Source: Ricordea florida
Lineage: Eukaryota; Cnidaria; Anthozoa; Corallimorpharia; Ricordeidae
Reading direction: 5' to 3'
Assembly: GCA_949710005.1 (NCBI GenBank)
Contig: OX453275.1
Location: forward strand, 35,444,294 to 35,508,293
DNA length: 64,000 nt
Below the pieces are notes generated by a model. The model was not told the DNA's origin, made no database searches, and saw only the letters and a list, made by a program, of their open reading frames with translations. Below are positions 1 through 11,405 of the stretch, in pieces. Each line of letters begins with the position of its first letter. The stretch's first letter is position 1. The translations under genes and the position numbers were made by a program.

Positions 1-360
1 GCGTAAGAACTAGGCAAAAGAACAATAGGCTAGTGCAATAGCAGCAGTTACGTTTCAGGCGCTAAGTCCCCTAATTACATTTTATCTCAATGACCTGATT
101 GGCCCATACGCAAAAAGCGCGAATTTTGAATTTAGAATATGATTTCAGATCCATTCTAAATCATTAACATAACATTTCATTCGGGCTACGCGTTAGATAA
201 TTAAAAATTGTAACATGTCTTAAGGCTGGACAATTCCTATGCGCCAACACCAAGAAAATTAAACTGATGTAGAATAACATCGGGATCGGTTCCGTGAACC
301 ATCAATCAGCGACCTCGTTAAGGCCAATTCGCTTGAATTTCACAAAAGAACTGTCAGTTT

Positions 361-393
<33 letters not shown>

Positions 394-418
394 GCTTTAT
401 TTATAACTGAAAGACCGA

Positions 419-1800
419 TCAGCGAAGTCCAGGAGGAAGACGCTGGTATAAACCGATGATCAGTATCAATAAATTACATGATGAAAAACAATAAAAAATC
501 CAAACACTACATTTATGATCATTCTTATCTAAATCCATAAAAAATTTAAAAAGCTTAGTCTTAAAAATTTTCAGGCTACTGCAGTTTCGATGGTCTGTTG
601 GGAGGTCATTCCATTCCTTGGCAGCAGCGTACATGAATGTGGACTGGCCCATAGCAGTTTTACTTCTAAGAAGATGAAGTTCTCTGTTGTCTCTCAAGGC
701 CTTACTACGAAGGTCGGATCGTAATATAAGATAACCTTGTAGTTGCCTGGGACAGTTTTAATCGTTCACCGGATTCTATAAACTAACTGTAGACGCATAT
801 AACGCCGCCTATTGAATAAAGTTAACAGACCAAGCTTCTCTCTCATAAATTGTGTGCACGTTAAGTGATTTGTTCTTAAAATTATTCTCATCGCCTTATT
901 TTGCAGCCTTTCTAAAAAATCAGAGTTCTTCTTGATGCAAAATCCCCATACGGTGCAACCGTAATCTAAAATGGGTAGAATTGTAAAAGAATTATAAATC
1001 TTCAATAATATAGCAGGGCTAAGAAAAGATGAAATTCTGTTTAAAAGTTTCAATTTGGGATAAACCCTGGAGGCAACATAAGACACATGATTGTTCCAGG
1101 ATAACGACTCATCTACCACTACGCCAAGATACTTAAAGTGCTTTTGTTGTTTTAAAATTGAATTTCCATAGAATATGTTAATGTTCCTGGTGGTTTTAAG
1201 CCATGGTTTCCGTTTTTTTGTGTTACAAATAAGGCCATTTCTGCGGAACCAGTATCGTACACTCTTGAGGTCCTCGTTAACATTGTGTTCAGCTAAATCA
1301 ATGTCCTTAGAACAGGAATGCATCTCGGTGTCGTCTGCGTATAACGAGACAGTGGATGTATGGCATGCCTTCGATATATTATTAATGTGGATATTAAATA
1401 ACGTTGGTCCTAAAACCGACCCCTGCGGGACGCCAAAAGAGAGACGCAACGGAGCCGAAACAGCGTCTTTGAAGACGACACACTGTGATCTCTCAGAGAG
1501 GTAACTGTAGAACCACCGAAGTTCGGAATCTTTGACACCATAAGATTGAAGCTTGGTGAGCAAAACGTCATGTCTGATAACATCAAAGGCTTTTCTTAAG
1601 TCAAGGAAAACACTGACTGACTTGAGACCTTTATCAATTGCCATCTTCCATGAATCTACAACCTTAAGTAGAGCCACAGTAGTTGAGGAGAACTTGGAGT
1701 AAGCGAACTGATGCTGTTCTATGAGACCAGACTTGTAAGCAAAGTTCTGTAAGTCCGAATTTGCAAAGGATTCCAGGATTTTTGAAACAGAGGGTACCAC
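419..1800 (-). pseudogene. Unit 1: LINE reverse transcriptase palm and C-terminus, frameshifted
   Basis: The RT frame continues from NYRPISVVPSVSK and shows palm motif A FLDLRKAFD (catalytic Asp), motif B GVPQGSVLGP and motif C YADD, then FKYLGVVVD. It stops after LVYRIR near 766. The expected continuation (CPRQLQGYLILRSDLRSK, then GQSTFMYAAAKEWNDLP) lies in another frame down to 419, so a frameshift separates the halves. Unit 1 reads NNHVSY in the RT tail (NNNLSY in units 2 and 5, NNHLSY in 3, 4 and 6). The polymerase residues are intact but the protein cannot be made in one piece. Confidence 0.9.
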
Positions 1801-1872
1801 TGAAATAGGTCGGTAATTATCACAGTCAGTTATCGTACCTCCTTTAAAAAGTGGTGTTACTCTTGCTTTTTT

Positions 1873-3381
1873 CTAGGCAGAAGGAAATTGACCAGCTTGA
1901 AGCGATGCATTGAAAAGATGAGTTAAACTTTGGGAGATATTCAGTTCCTCCATTTTTAAGACTTTCGCGGAAATCCCATCCGATCCTGTTGCCTTTGTCT
2001 GGTTAAGATCCTTGATAGCTTTAGAAACCTCATTCACATTACGCAGGGTGAATTTAAAAGATTCAATGTTTGATGGCACCGCGTCTGGAACAAATTCAGG
2101 TTCGACTTCATTAGAGTTGGCTAAGAGAGAGGATGCTATTGACGTAAAATATAAGTTCAACGTATCGGCAATGTCATTGTGAGCAGTCACCTCTTGGTCA
2201 TCAATAATCAGTCTATCGGTGTCACATGATGCTTTCTTGTTTGGGAGAACCTGCTTGAGAGTTTTCCAGAAGTTACGCGGATTGGATCTACTTTCCGCTA
2301 CTTTCTCGGAAAAATAATTCCTTTTGGCTTTTCTGATTAATGAGGTGACTAAATTTCGCAGATGCCTATATTCCAACCAATTTGATGGCCTGTTAAATTT
2401 CCTTGCTTTTTTGTGGAACTGATCACGCCTTCTCATTGTGGACAATATCGATTTATCTAGCCAGGGATGAGTTGACTGGCGAATGCGTTTGCGGCGGATA
2501 GGAAAGTGCTCATTCATAGCATTAAAAAACAAGGATTGCCAGACGTAACATTTATCGTCGATATCAGAGAAAATTTCCATAATGTTCCACGGCACAAATT
2601 GTAAGTCTACGTTAAAATTTGCAATACATTGTGTGGTAAACGAACGGGTTTTAATGTAGTGGTGTTTAATAGGTTTGACGGATGACCCATGTAGAACACC
2701 AAAAATAGGTAGATGGTCACTAAAGAAGGTTGATAGAACACCAGTAGATTCAAATAAGTTAGGTGTCGACGTAATAAGTACATCAATAAGTGAAGAACAC
2801 GTACTCGTTACTCTGGTGGGTTCTCTTATCATTTGTCTAAGTTCATTTGCCATTAAGAACTCCTCCAATCTTTCTGTTTGATGTAGTGCACTCTTTAAAC
2901 AATCGCAATTCAAGTCGCCAAAAATAATTACCTCCATATTGTCCCTAGTGGCTTTATGTAAAACATCATCCAAGTAATTAAAAATCTCGAGGGACTCGTT
3001 CGGCGCTCGGTAAGCACAGCAAAGTAAATAATTTTTGTGATTTATCTCAAATTGCAGCTAGAGAGCTTCGTATCCATGCTCAAGATCACATCGTCGAGAA
3101 AACTTAAGGCCATTCTCATTGAGCAAATAGATAGCAACACCACCGCCTTTACGGCCGTGGGAGCGATCCAAGCGAAACATTTGATAGCCAGAGATATGTA
3201 CTTCTGAATCTATAATAGTGTCGTTCAGCCAGGTTTCAGAAATTGCAATCACCAAAGGATGGTTTCTAGTGAATATAAGGCGTAACTCATCGATGTGGCG
3301 AAGAAGATTTCTGCAATTAAAATGGATCATCCACGGTTTCTGTTGAGTATCTTTCCTAAGTAGACTTTGTTGATTATGCAT
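1873..3381 (-). pseudogene. Unit 1: LINE AP endonuclease and RT N-terminus, one internal stop
   Basis: An N-terminal piece (3058-3381) carries endonuclease motifs: FNCRNLLRHIDEL, ISETWLND, and the glycine run GRKGGGVAIY. It ends at TAG 3055-3057. Reading on in the same frame, LQFEINHKN...CCAYRAPNE leads into the piece at 1873-2973, which has GDLN, SLIDVLIT and SDHLPI, the metal/catalytic motifs of APE-type endonucleases. The RT N-terminal signature KATGSDGISAKVLK follows, and a second TAG interrupts FPSA*KKARVTPLFKGG. Both stops are consistent with TGG to TAG. ATG starts inside these pieces are not meaningful. Confidence 0.88.
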
Positions 3382-3926
3382 GTGCGCGAAGTCGACGCCG
3401 TTGACCGTGAGCTGGAAAAAGTCTTCTTGTTGGTGCTGCTCGCTTGAAAAGGTCCCGGATTAAGCTCGATGTCATGAATAAGGTTAATAATGGGTCGAAA
3501 AGTTGCCAAAGAATTGCAGTAGTAGGACACTCTGATGCTTGAGCGCGATGCATGTGATAATAGCTTCACAGAGCGCCTAGAACCCAAAATGGCGTTTACG
3601 CCACGAATACAATCCTCGCCTTTAAAACCCGACTCCTGAGAATCGTAGAGTTCCAAGTAGCTTGTCCCGGTGTTTAATACCGAAAGCAGCCCAGAAGGAC
3701 CCCAAATTAGTAAAATTATGAAGATTAAAGCGAAGCATAAGCGAAGTTTGGTAGAGCACAATAAAGGCCGTCTGTCCGCCATAACCGCCACGTGCTTTTT
3801 GTGATCCAAAGCAGTATCTTTTTTACGCGTGTTTGGGAGCGCGCCAAAGATGCGCGAAATAAATCCCTGGCTGCAATACGTAAACGTCCGTGAGTGTATT
3901 TCAAAGCAAGTCTTCTGCAAACTCAC
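3327..3926 (-). pseudogene. Unit 1: LINE N-terminal ORF with membrane segment and 2A peptide
   Basis: This open frame has its first in-frame ATG at 3782, giving about 151 residues to the stop at 3327. From that Met: a short basic stretch (MADRRPLL), a hydrophobic segment (FALIFIILLIW) that could act as signal anchor, a linker, then DIELNPGP at 3450-3473. That motif matches the 2A consensus D-(V/I)-E-x-N-P-G-P, which makes ribosomes skip one peptide bond before the final Pro. A Ser/Thr-rich stretch follows. 2A motifs are known at the N-terminus of several APE-type non-LTR elements of invertebrates. The frame overlaps the endonuclease ORF by 55 nt in another frame, so either a frameshift broke one polyprotein or two ORFs overlap. 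Unit 1 reads LRLCFAL here (units 2, 3 and 5 read LRLYFAL). Confidence 0.75.
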
Positions 3927-4465
3927 TACAAGCCGACAGAAACATTTCGCTTCCTGCCACCCACCAGTGTAATTAGGGGACTTAGCGCCTGAAACGTAAC
4001 TGCCGCTATTGCACTAGCCAATTGTTCTTTTGCCTAGTTCTTACTCGGACCATCTCTGAATAACTGAATGTTTGAATGCAATGCCGAATTGAAAGTCGAA
4101 TGTCCGAAATGAAAGTTAGAATTGAATAACCGCATGTTTAAAGTAGATGTCCAAATGTTGTAAGTGGATTTTGCTTGCCTGCTTTGAATGTTTCACTTGA
4201 TTGATGGAATGTTTGGAGTTTATGTTTGAATGTTGTGAGTGCGATTTAAACGCCTGACCTGAATGTTGTAGTGAAGGTTTGAAAGTTTCAATTGGATATT
4301 TGAATATTTGAAAGTTTGAATTTTGGCGGTGATGGAACGCCATACTCTGCGTTGGGATCTGTGGTTTGCTTGCCCGGCGGCTCAGTAGACTGAAGAACTA
4401 GTAAGATATTGAACCATTGCTATTTCTAAAAACAAGACCAATGTTATATTTGAAGATCAACTTAC

Positions 4466-4535
4466 CAGTTTGAGATTGAAGAATGTAAAAAGGTCCGGAA
4501 CAACAGATGAGCGCAAGAACTCTAAATAAGTCCAT
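4466..4535 (-). CDS. Signal-peptide first exon, copy 1
   Basis: ATG at 4535 (minus strand) opens 23 codons, reading MDLFRVLALICC, then SGPFYILQSQT. This is a short N-region, a hydrophobic core and a polar end, as in a secretory signal peptide. The exon ends after the first base of codon 24 at a strong donor, CTG|GTAAGT (GT at 4465-4464). Signal-peptide exons with a phase-1 end are common in animal secreted and membrane proteins. No following exon of this gene is in the window, so the body would lie left of position 1 if the copy is live. The exon is too short to be found by ORF length. Identity of the gene is unknown. Confidence 0.6.
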
Positions 4536-4622
4536 GAATAAAGGTAGAGCAGACCCAATGCTGATCTCTGTGTGACTGTGGCTCGAGTCTTACTAACAGA
4601 CTGGACGAGACAAACACTTTAG

Positions 4623-4630
4623 TGACGTCA
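4623..4630. promoter_or_regulatory. CRE-like palindrome upstream of the signal exon
   Basis: TGACGTCA, the full cAMP-response element consensus bound by CREB/ATF bZIP factors, lies about 90 bp upstream of the signal-exon ATG. It is repeated at 9326, 14156, 18986 and 23695. Promoter function is inferred from position. Confidence 0.45.
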
Positions 4631-5060
4631 CAAAGGGTTGCTTCGAACAACGTGACGAAATCTGTGTAACTCCTACGAGCGACAGCTAGCATAATGGTCC
4701 GCGTAAGAACTAGGCAAAAGAACAATAGGCTAGTGCAATAGCAGCAGTTACGTTTCAGGCGCTAAGTCCCCTAATTACATTTTATCTCAATGACCTGATT
4801 GGCCCATACGCAAAAAGCGCGAATTTTGAATTTAGAATATGATTTCAGATCCATTCTAAATCATTAACATAACATTTCATTCGGGCTACGCGTTAGATAA
4901 TTAAAAATTGTAACATGTCTTAAGGCTGGACAATTCCTATGCGCCAACACCAAGAAACTTAAACTGATGTAGAATAACATCGGGATCGGTTCCATGAACC
5001 ATCAATCAGCGACCTCGTTAAGGCCAATTCGCTTGAATTTCACAAAAGAACTGTCAGTTT

Positions 5061-5096
<36 letters not shown>

Positions 5097-5121
5097 GCTT
5101 TATTTATAACTGAAAGACCGA

Positions 5122-6503
5122 TCAGCGAAGTCCAGGAGGAAGACGCTGGTATAAACCGATGATCAGTATCAATAAATTACATGATGAAAAACAATAAAAA
5201 ATCCAAACACTACATTTATGATCATTCTTATCCAAATCCATAAAAAATTTAAAAAGCTTAGTCTTAAAAATTTTCAGGCTACTGCAGTTTCGATGGTCTG
5301 TTGGGAGGTCATTCCATTCCTTGGCAGCAGCGTACATGAATGTGGACTGGCCCATAGCAGTTTTACTTCTAAGAAGATGAAGTTCTCTGTTGTCTCTCAA
5401 GGCCTTACTACGAAGGTCGGATCGTAATATAAGATAACCTTGTAGTTGCCTGGGACAGTTTTAATCGTTCACCGGATTCTATAAACTAACTGTAGACGCA
5501 TATAACGCCGCCTATTGAATAAAGTTAACAGACCAAGCTTCTCTCTCATAAATTGTGTGCACGTTAAGTGATTTGTTCTTAAAATTATTCTCATCGCCTT
5601 ATTTTGCAGCCTTTCTAAAAAATCAGAGTTCTTCTTGATGCAAAATCCCCATACGGTGCAACCGTAATCTAAAATGGGTAGAATTGTAAAAGAATTATAA
5701 ATCTTCAATAATATAGCAGGGCTAAGAAAAGATGAAATTCTGTTTAAAAGTTTCAATTTGGGATAAACCCTGGAGGCAACATAAGACAAATTATTGTTCC
5801 AGGATAACGACTCATCTACCACTACGCCAAGATACTTAAAGTGCTTTTGTTGTTTTAAAATTGAATTTCCATAGAATATGTTAATGTTCCTGGTGGTTTT
5901 AAGCCATGGTTTCCGTTTTTTTGTGTTACAAATAAGGCCATTTCTGCGGAACCAGTATCGTACACTCTTGAGGTCCTCGTTAACATTGTGTTCAGCTAAA
6001 TCAATGTCCTTAGAACAGGAATGCATCTCGGTGTCGTCTGCGTATAACGAGACAGTGGATGTATGGCATGCCTTCGATATATTATTAATGTGGATATTAA
6101 ATAACGTTGGTCCTAAAACCGACCCCTGCGGGACGCCAAAAGAGAGACGCAACGGAGCCGAAACAGCGTCTTTGAAGACGACACACTGTGATCTCTCAGA
6201 GAGGTAACTGTAGAACCACCGAAGTTCGGAATCTTTGACACCATAAGATTGAAGCTTGGTGAGCAAAACGTCATGTCTGATAACATCAAAGGCTTTTCTT
6301 AAGTCAAGGAAAACACTGACTGACTTGAGACCTTTATCAATTGCCATCTTCCATGAATCTGCAACCTTAAGTAGAGCCACAGTAGTTGAGGAGAACTTGG
6401 AGTAAGCGAACTGATGCTGTTCTATGAGACCAGACTTGTAAGCAAAGTTCTGTAAGTCCGAATTTGCAAAGGATTCCAGGATTTTTGAAACAGAGGGTAC
6501 CAC
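5122..6503 (-). pseudogene. Unit 2: LINE reverse transcriptase and C-terminus
   Basis: Motifs A, B and C intact (FLDLRKAFD, GVPQGSVLGP, YADD). Frameshifted before the C-terminal GQSTF...WNDLP segment, as in unit 1. Carries LKVADSW and NNNLSY, shared only with unit 5. Confidence 0.88.
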
Positions 6504-6575
6504 TGAAATAGGTCGGTAATTATCACAGTCAGTTATCGTACCTCCTTTAAAAAGTGGTGTTACTCTTGCTTTTTT

Positions 6576-8084
6576 CTAGGCAGAAGGAAATTGACCAGCT
6601 TGAAGCGATGCATTGAAAAGATGAGTTAAACTTTGGGAGATATTCAGTTCCTCCATTTTTAAGACTTTCGCGGAAATCCCATCCGATCCTGTTGCCTTTG
6701 TCTGGTTAAGATCCTTGATAGCTTTAGAAACCTCATTCACATTACGCAGGGTGAATTTAAAAGATTCAATGTTTGATGGCACCGCGTCTGGAACAAATTC
6801 AGGTTCGACTTCATTAGAGTTGGCTAAGAGAGAGGATGCTATTGACGTAAAATATAAGTTCAACGTATCGGCAATGTCATTTTGAGCAGTCACCTCTTGG
6901 TCATCAATAATCAGTCTATCGGTGTCACATGATGCTTTCTTGTTTGGGAGAACCTGCTTGAGAGTTTTCCAGAAGTTACGCGGATTGGATCTACTTTCCG
7001 CTACTTTCTCGGAAAAATAATTCTTTTTGGCTTTTCTGATTAATGAGGTGACTAAATTTCGCAGATGCCTATATTCCAACCAATTTGATGGCCTGTTAAA
7101 TTTCCTTGCTTTTTTGTGGAACTGATCACGCCTTCTCATTGTGGACAATATCGATTTATCTAGCCAGGGATGAGTTGACTGGCGAATGCGTTTGCGGCGG
7201 ATAGGAAAGTGCTCATTCATAGCATTAAAAAACAAGGATTGCCAGACGTAACATTTATCGTCGATATCAGAGAAAATTTCCATAATGTTCCACGGCACAA
7301 ATTGTAAGTCTACGTTAAAATTTGCAATACATTGTGTGGTAAACGAACGGGTTTTAATGTAGTGGTGTTTAATAGGTTTGACGGATGACCCATGTAGAAC
7401 ACCAAAAATAGGTAGATGGTCACTAAAGAAGGTTGATAGAACACCAGTAGATTCAAATAAGTTAGGTGTCGACGTAATAAGTACATCAATAAGTGAAGAA
7501 CACGTACTCGTTACTCTGGTGGGTTCTCTTATCATTTGTCTAAGTTCATTTGCCATTAAGAACTCCTCCAATCTTTCTGTTTGATGTAGTGCACTCTTTA
7601 AACAATCGCAATTCAAGTCGCCAAAAATAATTACCTCCATATTGTCCCTAGTGGCTTTATGTAAAACATCATCCAAGTAATTAAAAATCTCGAGGGACTC
7701 GTTCGGCGCTCGGTAAGCACAGCAAAGTAAATAATTTTTGTGATTTATCTCAAATTGCAGCTAGAGAGCTTCGTATCCATGCTCAAGATCACATCGTCGA
7801 GAAAACTTAAGGCCATTCTCATTGAGCAAATAGATAGCAACACCACCGCCTTTACGGCCGTGGGAGCGATCCAAGCGAAACATTTGATAGCCAGAGATAT
7901 GTACTTCTGAATCTATAATAGTGTCGTTCAGCCAGGTTTCAGAAATTGCAATCACCAAAGGATGGTTTCTAGTGAATATAAGGCGTAACTCATCGATGTG
8001 GCGAAGAAGATTTCTGCAATTAAAATGGATCATCCACGGTTTCTGTTGAGTATCTTTCCTAAGTAGACTTTGTTGATTATGCAT
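6576..8084 (-). pseudogene. Unit 2: LINE endonuclease and RT N-terminus
   Basis: Same motifs and the same two TAG interruptions as unit 1 (stops near 7758 and 6576). Private changes shared with unit 5 are AKKNY for AKRNY and TAQND for TAHND. Confidence 0.87.
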
Positions 8085-8629
8085 GTGCGCGAAGTCGACG
8101 CCGTTGACCGTGAGCTGGAAAAAGTCTTCTTGTTGGTGCTGCTCGCTTGAAAAGGTCCCGGATTAAGCTCGATGTCATGAATAAGGTTAATAATGGGTCG
8201 AAAAGTTGCCAAAGAATTGCAGTAGTAGGACACTCTGATGCTTGAGCGCGATGCATGTGATAATAGCTTCACAGAGCGCCTAGAACCCAAAATGGCGTTT
8301 ACGCCACGAATACAATCCTCGCCTTTAAAACCCGACTCCTGAGAATCGTAGAGTTCCAAGTAGCTTGTCCCGGTGTTTAATACCGAAAGCAGCCCAGAAG
8401 GACCCCAAATTAGTAAAATTATGAAGATTAAAGCGAAGTATAAGCGAAGTTTGGTAGAGCACAATAAAGGCCGTCTGTCCGCCATAACCGCCACGTGCTT
8501 TTTGTGATCCAAAGCAGTATCTTTTTTACGCGTGTTTGGGAGCGCGCCAAAGATGCGCGAAATAAATCCCTGGCTGCAATACGTAAACGTCCGTGAGTGT
8601 ATTTCAAAGCAAGTCTTCTGCAAACTCAC
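8030..8629 (-). pseudogene. Unit 2: LINE N-terminal ORF with 2A motif
   Basis: Copy of the unit 1 ORF with first in-frame ATG at 8485 and DIELNPGP at 8153-8176. It differs by Tyr for Cys in the hydrophobic segment (LRLYFAL). Confidence 0.72.
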
Positions 8630-9168
8630 TACAAGCCGACAGAAACATTTCGCTTCCTGCCACCCACCAGTGTAATTAGGGGACTTAGCGCCTGAAACGT
8701 AACTGCCGCTATTGCACTAGCCAATTGTTCTTTTGCCTAGTTCTTACTCGGACCATCTCTGAATAACTGAATGTTTGAATGCAATGCCGAATTGAAAGTC
8801 GAATGTCCGAAATGAAAGTTAGAATTGAATAACCGCATGTTTAAAGTAGATGTCCAAATGTTGTAAGTGGATTTTGCTTGCCTGCTTTGAATGTTTCACT
8901 TGATTGATGGAATGTTTGGAGTTTATGTTTGAATGTTGTGAGTGCGATTTAAACGCCTGACCTGAATGTTGTAGTGAAGGTTTGAAAGTTTCAATTGGAT
9001 ATTTGAATATTTGAAAGTTTGAATTTTGGCGGTGATGGAACGCCATACTCTGCGTTGGGATCTGTGGTTTGCTTGCCCGGCGGCTCAGTAGACTGAAGAA
9101 CTAGTAAGATATTGAACCATTGCTATTTCTAAAAACAAGACCAATGTTATATTTGAAGATCAACTTAC

Positions 9169-9238
9169 CAGTTTGAGATTGAAGAATGTAAAAAGGTCCG
9201 GAACAACAGATGAGCGCAAGAACTCTAAATAAGTCCAT
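9169..9238 (-). CDS. Signal-peptide first exon, copy 2
   Basis: Identical to copy 1: ATG at 9238, 23 codons, phase-1 donor GTAAGT just below 9169, CRE at 9326-9333. As in copy 1 the next thing downstream is an intron region holding the TIR/LINE composite, so any transcript would have to splice across at least one composite element. Confidence 0.58.
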
Positions 9239-9763
9239 GAATAAAGGTAGAGCAGACCCAATGCTGATCTCTGTGTGACTGTGGCTCGAGTCTTACTAAC
9301 AGACTGGACGAGACAAACACTTTAGTGACGTCACAAAGGGTTGCTTCGAACAACGTGACGAAATCTGTGTAACTCCTACGAGCGACAGCTAGCATAATGG
9401 TCCGCGTAAGAACTAGGCAAAAGAACAATAGGCTAGTGCAATAGCAGCAGTTACGTTTCAGGCGCTAAGTCCCCTAATTACATTTTATCTCAATGACCTG
9501 ATTGGCCCATACGCAAAAAGCGCGAATTTTGAATTTAGAATATGATTTCAGATCCATTCTAAATCATTAACATAACATTTCATTCGGGCTACGCGTTAGA
9601 TGATTAAAAATTGTAACATGTCTTAAGGCTGGACAATTCCTATGCGCCAACACCAAGAAACTTAAACTGATGTAGAATAACATCGGGATCGGTTCCATGA
9701 ACCATCAATCAGCGACCTCGTTAAGGCCAATTCGCTTGAATTTCACAAAAGAACTGTCAGTTT

Positions 9764-9796
<33 letters not shown>

Positions 9797-9821
9797 GCTT
9801 TATTTATAACTGAAAGACCGA

Positions 9822-11333
9822 TCAGCGAAGTCCAGGAGGAAGACGCTGGTATAAACCGATGATCAGTATCAATAAATTACATGATAAAAAACAATAAAAA
9901 ATCCAAACACTACATTTATGATCATTCTTATCCAAATCCATAAAAAATTTAAAAAGCTTAGTCTTAAAAATTTTCAGGCTACTGCAGTTTCGATGGTCTG
10001 TTGGGAGGTCATTCCATTCCTTGGCAGCAGCGTACATGAATGTGGACTGGCCCATAGCAGTTTTACTTCTAAGAAGATGAAGTTCTCTGTTGTCTCTCAA
10101 GGCCTTACTACGAAGGTCGGATCGTAATATAAGATAACCTTGTAGTTGCCTGGGACAGTTTTAATCGTTCACCGGATTCTATAAACTAACTGTAGACGCA
10201 TATAACGCCGCCTATTGAATAAAGTTAACAGACCAAGCTTCTCTCTCATAAATTGTGTGCACGTTAAGTGATTTGTTCTTAAAATTATTCTCATCGCCTT
10301 ATTTTGCAGCCTTTCTAAAAAATCAGAGTTCTTCTTGATGCAAAATCCCCATACGGTGCAACCGTAATCTAAAATGGGTAGAATTGTAAAAGAATTATAA
10401 ATCTTCAATAATATAGCAGGGCTAAGAAAAGATGAAATTCTGTTTAAAAGTTTCAATTTGGGATAAACCCTGGAGGCAACATAAGACAAATGATTGTTCC
10501 AGGATAACGACTCATCTACCACTACGCCAAGATACTTAAAGTGCTTTTGTTGTTTTAAAATTGAATTTCCATAGAATATAATAATAATAATAATAATAAT
10601 GAACTTTATTTGAGTGTCAAGTGTATTTAGCACTGCTGTACTAATTGGGGACACTGTAAAGCACAAATGAAATTAATTAAATCAAATCAAATGTTCCTGG
10701 TGTTAATATGTTAATGTTCCTGGTGGTTTTAAGCCATGGTTTCCGTTTTTTTGTGTTACAAATAAGGCCATTTCTGCGGAACCAGTATCGTACACTCTTG
10801 AGGTCCTCGTTAACATTGTGTTCAGCTAAATCAATGTCCTTAGAACAGGAATGCATCTCGGTGTCGTCTGCGTATAACGAGACAGTGGATGTATGGCATG
10901 CCTTCGATATATTATTAATGTGGATATTAAATAACGTTGGTCCTAAAACCGACCCCTGCGGGACGCCAAAAGAGAGACGCAACGGAGCCGAAACAGCGTC
11001 TTTGAAGACGACACACTGTGATCTCTCAGAGAGGTAACTGTAGAACCACCGAAGTTCGGAATCTTTGACACCATAAGATTGAAGCTTGGTGAGCAAAACG
11101 TCATGTCTGATAACATCAAAGGCTTTTCTTAAGTCAAGGAAAACACTGACTGACTTGAGACCTTTATCAATTGCCATCTTCCATGAATCTACAACCTTAA
11201 GTAGAGCCACAGTAGTTGAGGAGAACTTGGAGTAAGCGAACTGATGCTGTTCTATGAGACCAGACTTGTAAGCAAAGTTCTGTAAGTCCGAATTTGCAAA
11301 GGATTCCAGGATTTTTGAAACAGAGGGTACCAC
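9822..11333 (-). pseudogene. Unit 3: LINE reverse transcriptase split by insertion, and C-terminus
   Basis: RT motifs A-C are in the piece at 10677-11333, which stops inside the 130-bp insertion. The thumb region resumes at 10169-10666, and the C-terminal WNDLP segment is at 9822-10100 in a shifted frame. One more inactivating lesion than A-type units. Confidence 0.88.
10580..10709 (-). mobile_element. 5'-truncated LINE 3' end inserted in unit 3
   Basis: 130 bp absent from units 1, 2 and 5. On the minus strand it ends CACTCAAATAAAGTTC followed by (ATT)n, a LINE-type 3' tail much like that of the host LINE, so it is a second family member truncated to about 110 bp. Its 5' junction holds a partial copy of the target (ATGTTCCTGGTG) plus TTAATAT, an untidy target duplication with filler. 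Confidence 0.75.
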
Positions 11334-11405
11334 TGAAATAGGTCGGTAATTATCACAGTCAGTTATCGTACCTCCTTTAAAAAGTGGTGTTACTCTTGCT
11401 TTTTT

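Larger units (their letters stand above)
363..3967 (-). mobile_element. Unit 1: CR1/L2-like non-LTR retrotransposon, degenerate
   Basis: Read on the minus strand, the order is: N-terminal ORF with a 2A motif, AP endonuclease, reverse transcriptase, then a C-terminal region with the LINE-typical GQSTF...WNDLP. It ends in AATAAAGCT followed by (ATT)n at 363-394, a microsatellite 3' tail as in CR1/L2-type elements. The coding frame is broken by a frame change around 3327-3381, TAG at 3055-3057, TAG at about 1873 and a frame change between 698 and 766. Both TAG codons replace positions where tryptophan is expected (EAL*LQFE and FPSA*KKARV). All later units share these breaks. Confidence 0.9.
1..4051. 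mobile_element. Unit 1: TIR transposon with nested LINE
   Basis: The left TIR (1-79, first five bases outside the window) matches the reverse complement of 3968-4051. In complete copies the two 84-bp TIRs differ at only three positions. Between left TIR and LINE tail lie about 283 bp of transposon interior (80-362), and the LINE begins directly at the inner edge of the right TIR. Without the LINE this would be a non-autonomous element of about 450 bp (MITE). No transposase is encoded. Unit-specific bases include AAGAAAATT near 255 and CCGTGAACC near 292. Confidence 0.85.
4052..4695. other. Inter-transposon spacer (promoter and first-exon cassette)
   Basis: Unique-looking DNA between the right TIR of one unit and the left TIR of the next, repeated at 8755-9398, 13585-14228, 18415-19058 and 23124-23767. 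The left half is rich in GAATGTTTGAA-like short repeats. The right half, read on the minus strand, runs CRE, leader, signal-peptide exon, splice donor and intron start. Longer minus-strand ORFs here (4116-4343, 4522-4725) show no recognisable family. Confidence 0.7.
4696..8754. mobile_element. Unit 2: complete TIR transposon with nested LINE
   Basis: Left TIR 4696-4779 and right TIR 8671-8754 are both 84 bp, start GGTCC and have three mismatches. Flanks are ATAAT on the left and ATCTC on the right, so at most a 2-bp AT target duplication is visible. LINE body 5063-8670, (TAA)n tail three bases longer than unit 1. No 130-bp insertion. Unit 2 and unit 5 share nearly all diagnostic SNPs. Confidence 0.85.

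Noticed and set aside
1175..1504. 109-residue plus-strand ORF in each unit
   Set aside because: Antisense shadow of the reverse transcriptase.
766..1800. Start codons such as MVPSVSK, MDDVLHK and MSLQKTC in the LINE ORFs
   Set aside because: These are GTG/TTG codons taken as starts. In a eukaryotic element they are simply positions after a stop, and the true reading continues through conserved residues upstream.
4116..4343. 75-residue ORF in each spacer
   Set aside because: Made of simple GAATGTTTGAA-type repeats, low complexity. Likely intron DNA.
4522..4725. 67-residue minus-strand ORF spanning the spacer and TIR
   Set aside because: Crosses a transposon boundary and runs in a different frame from the signal exon. 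No domain.
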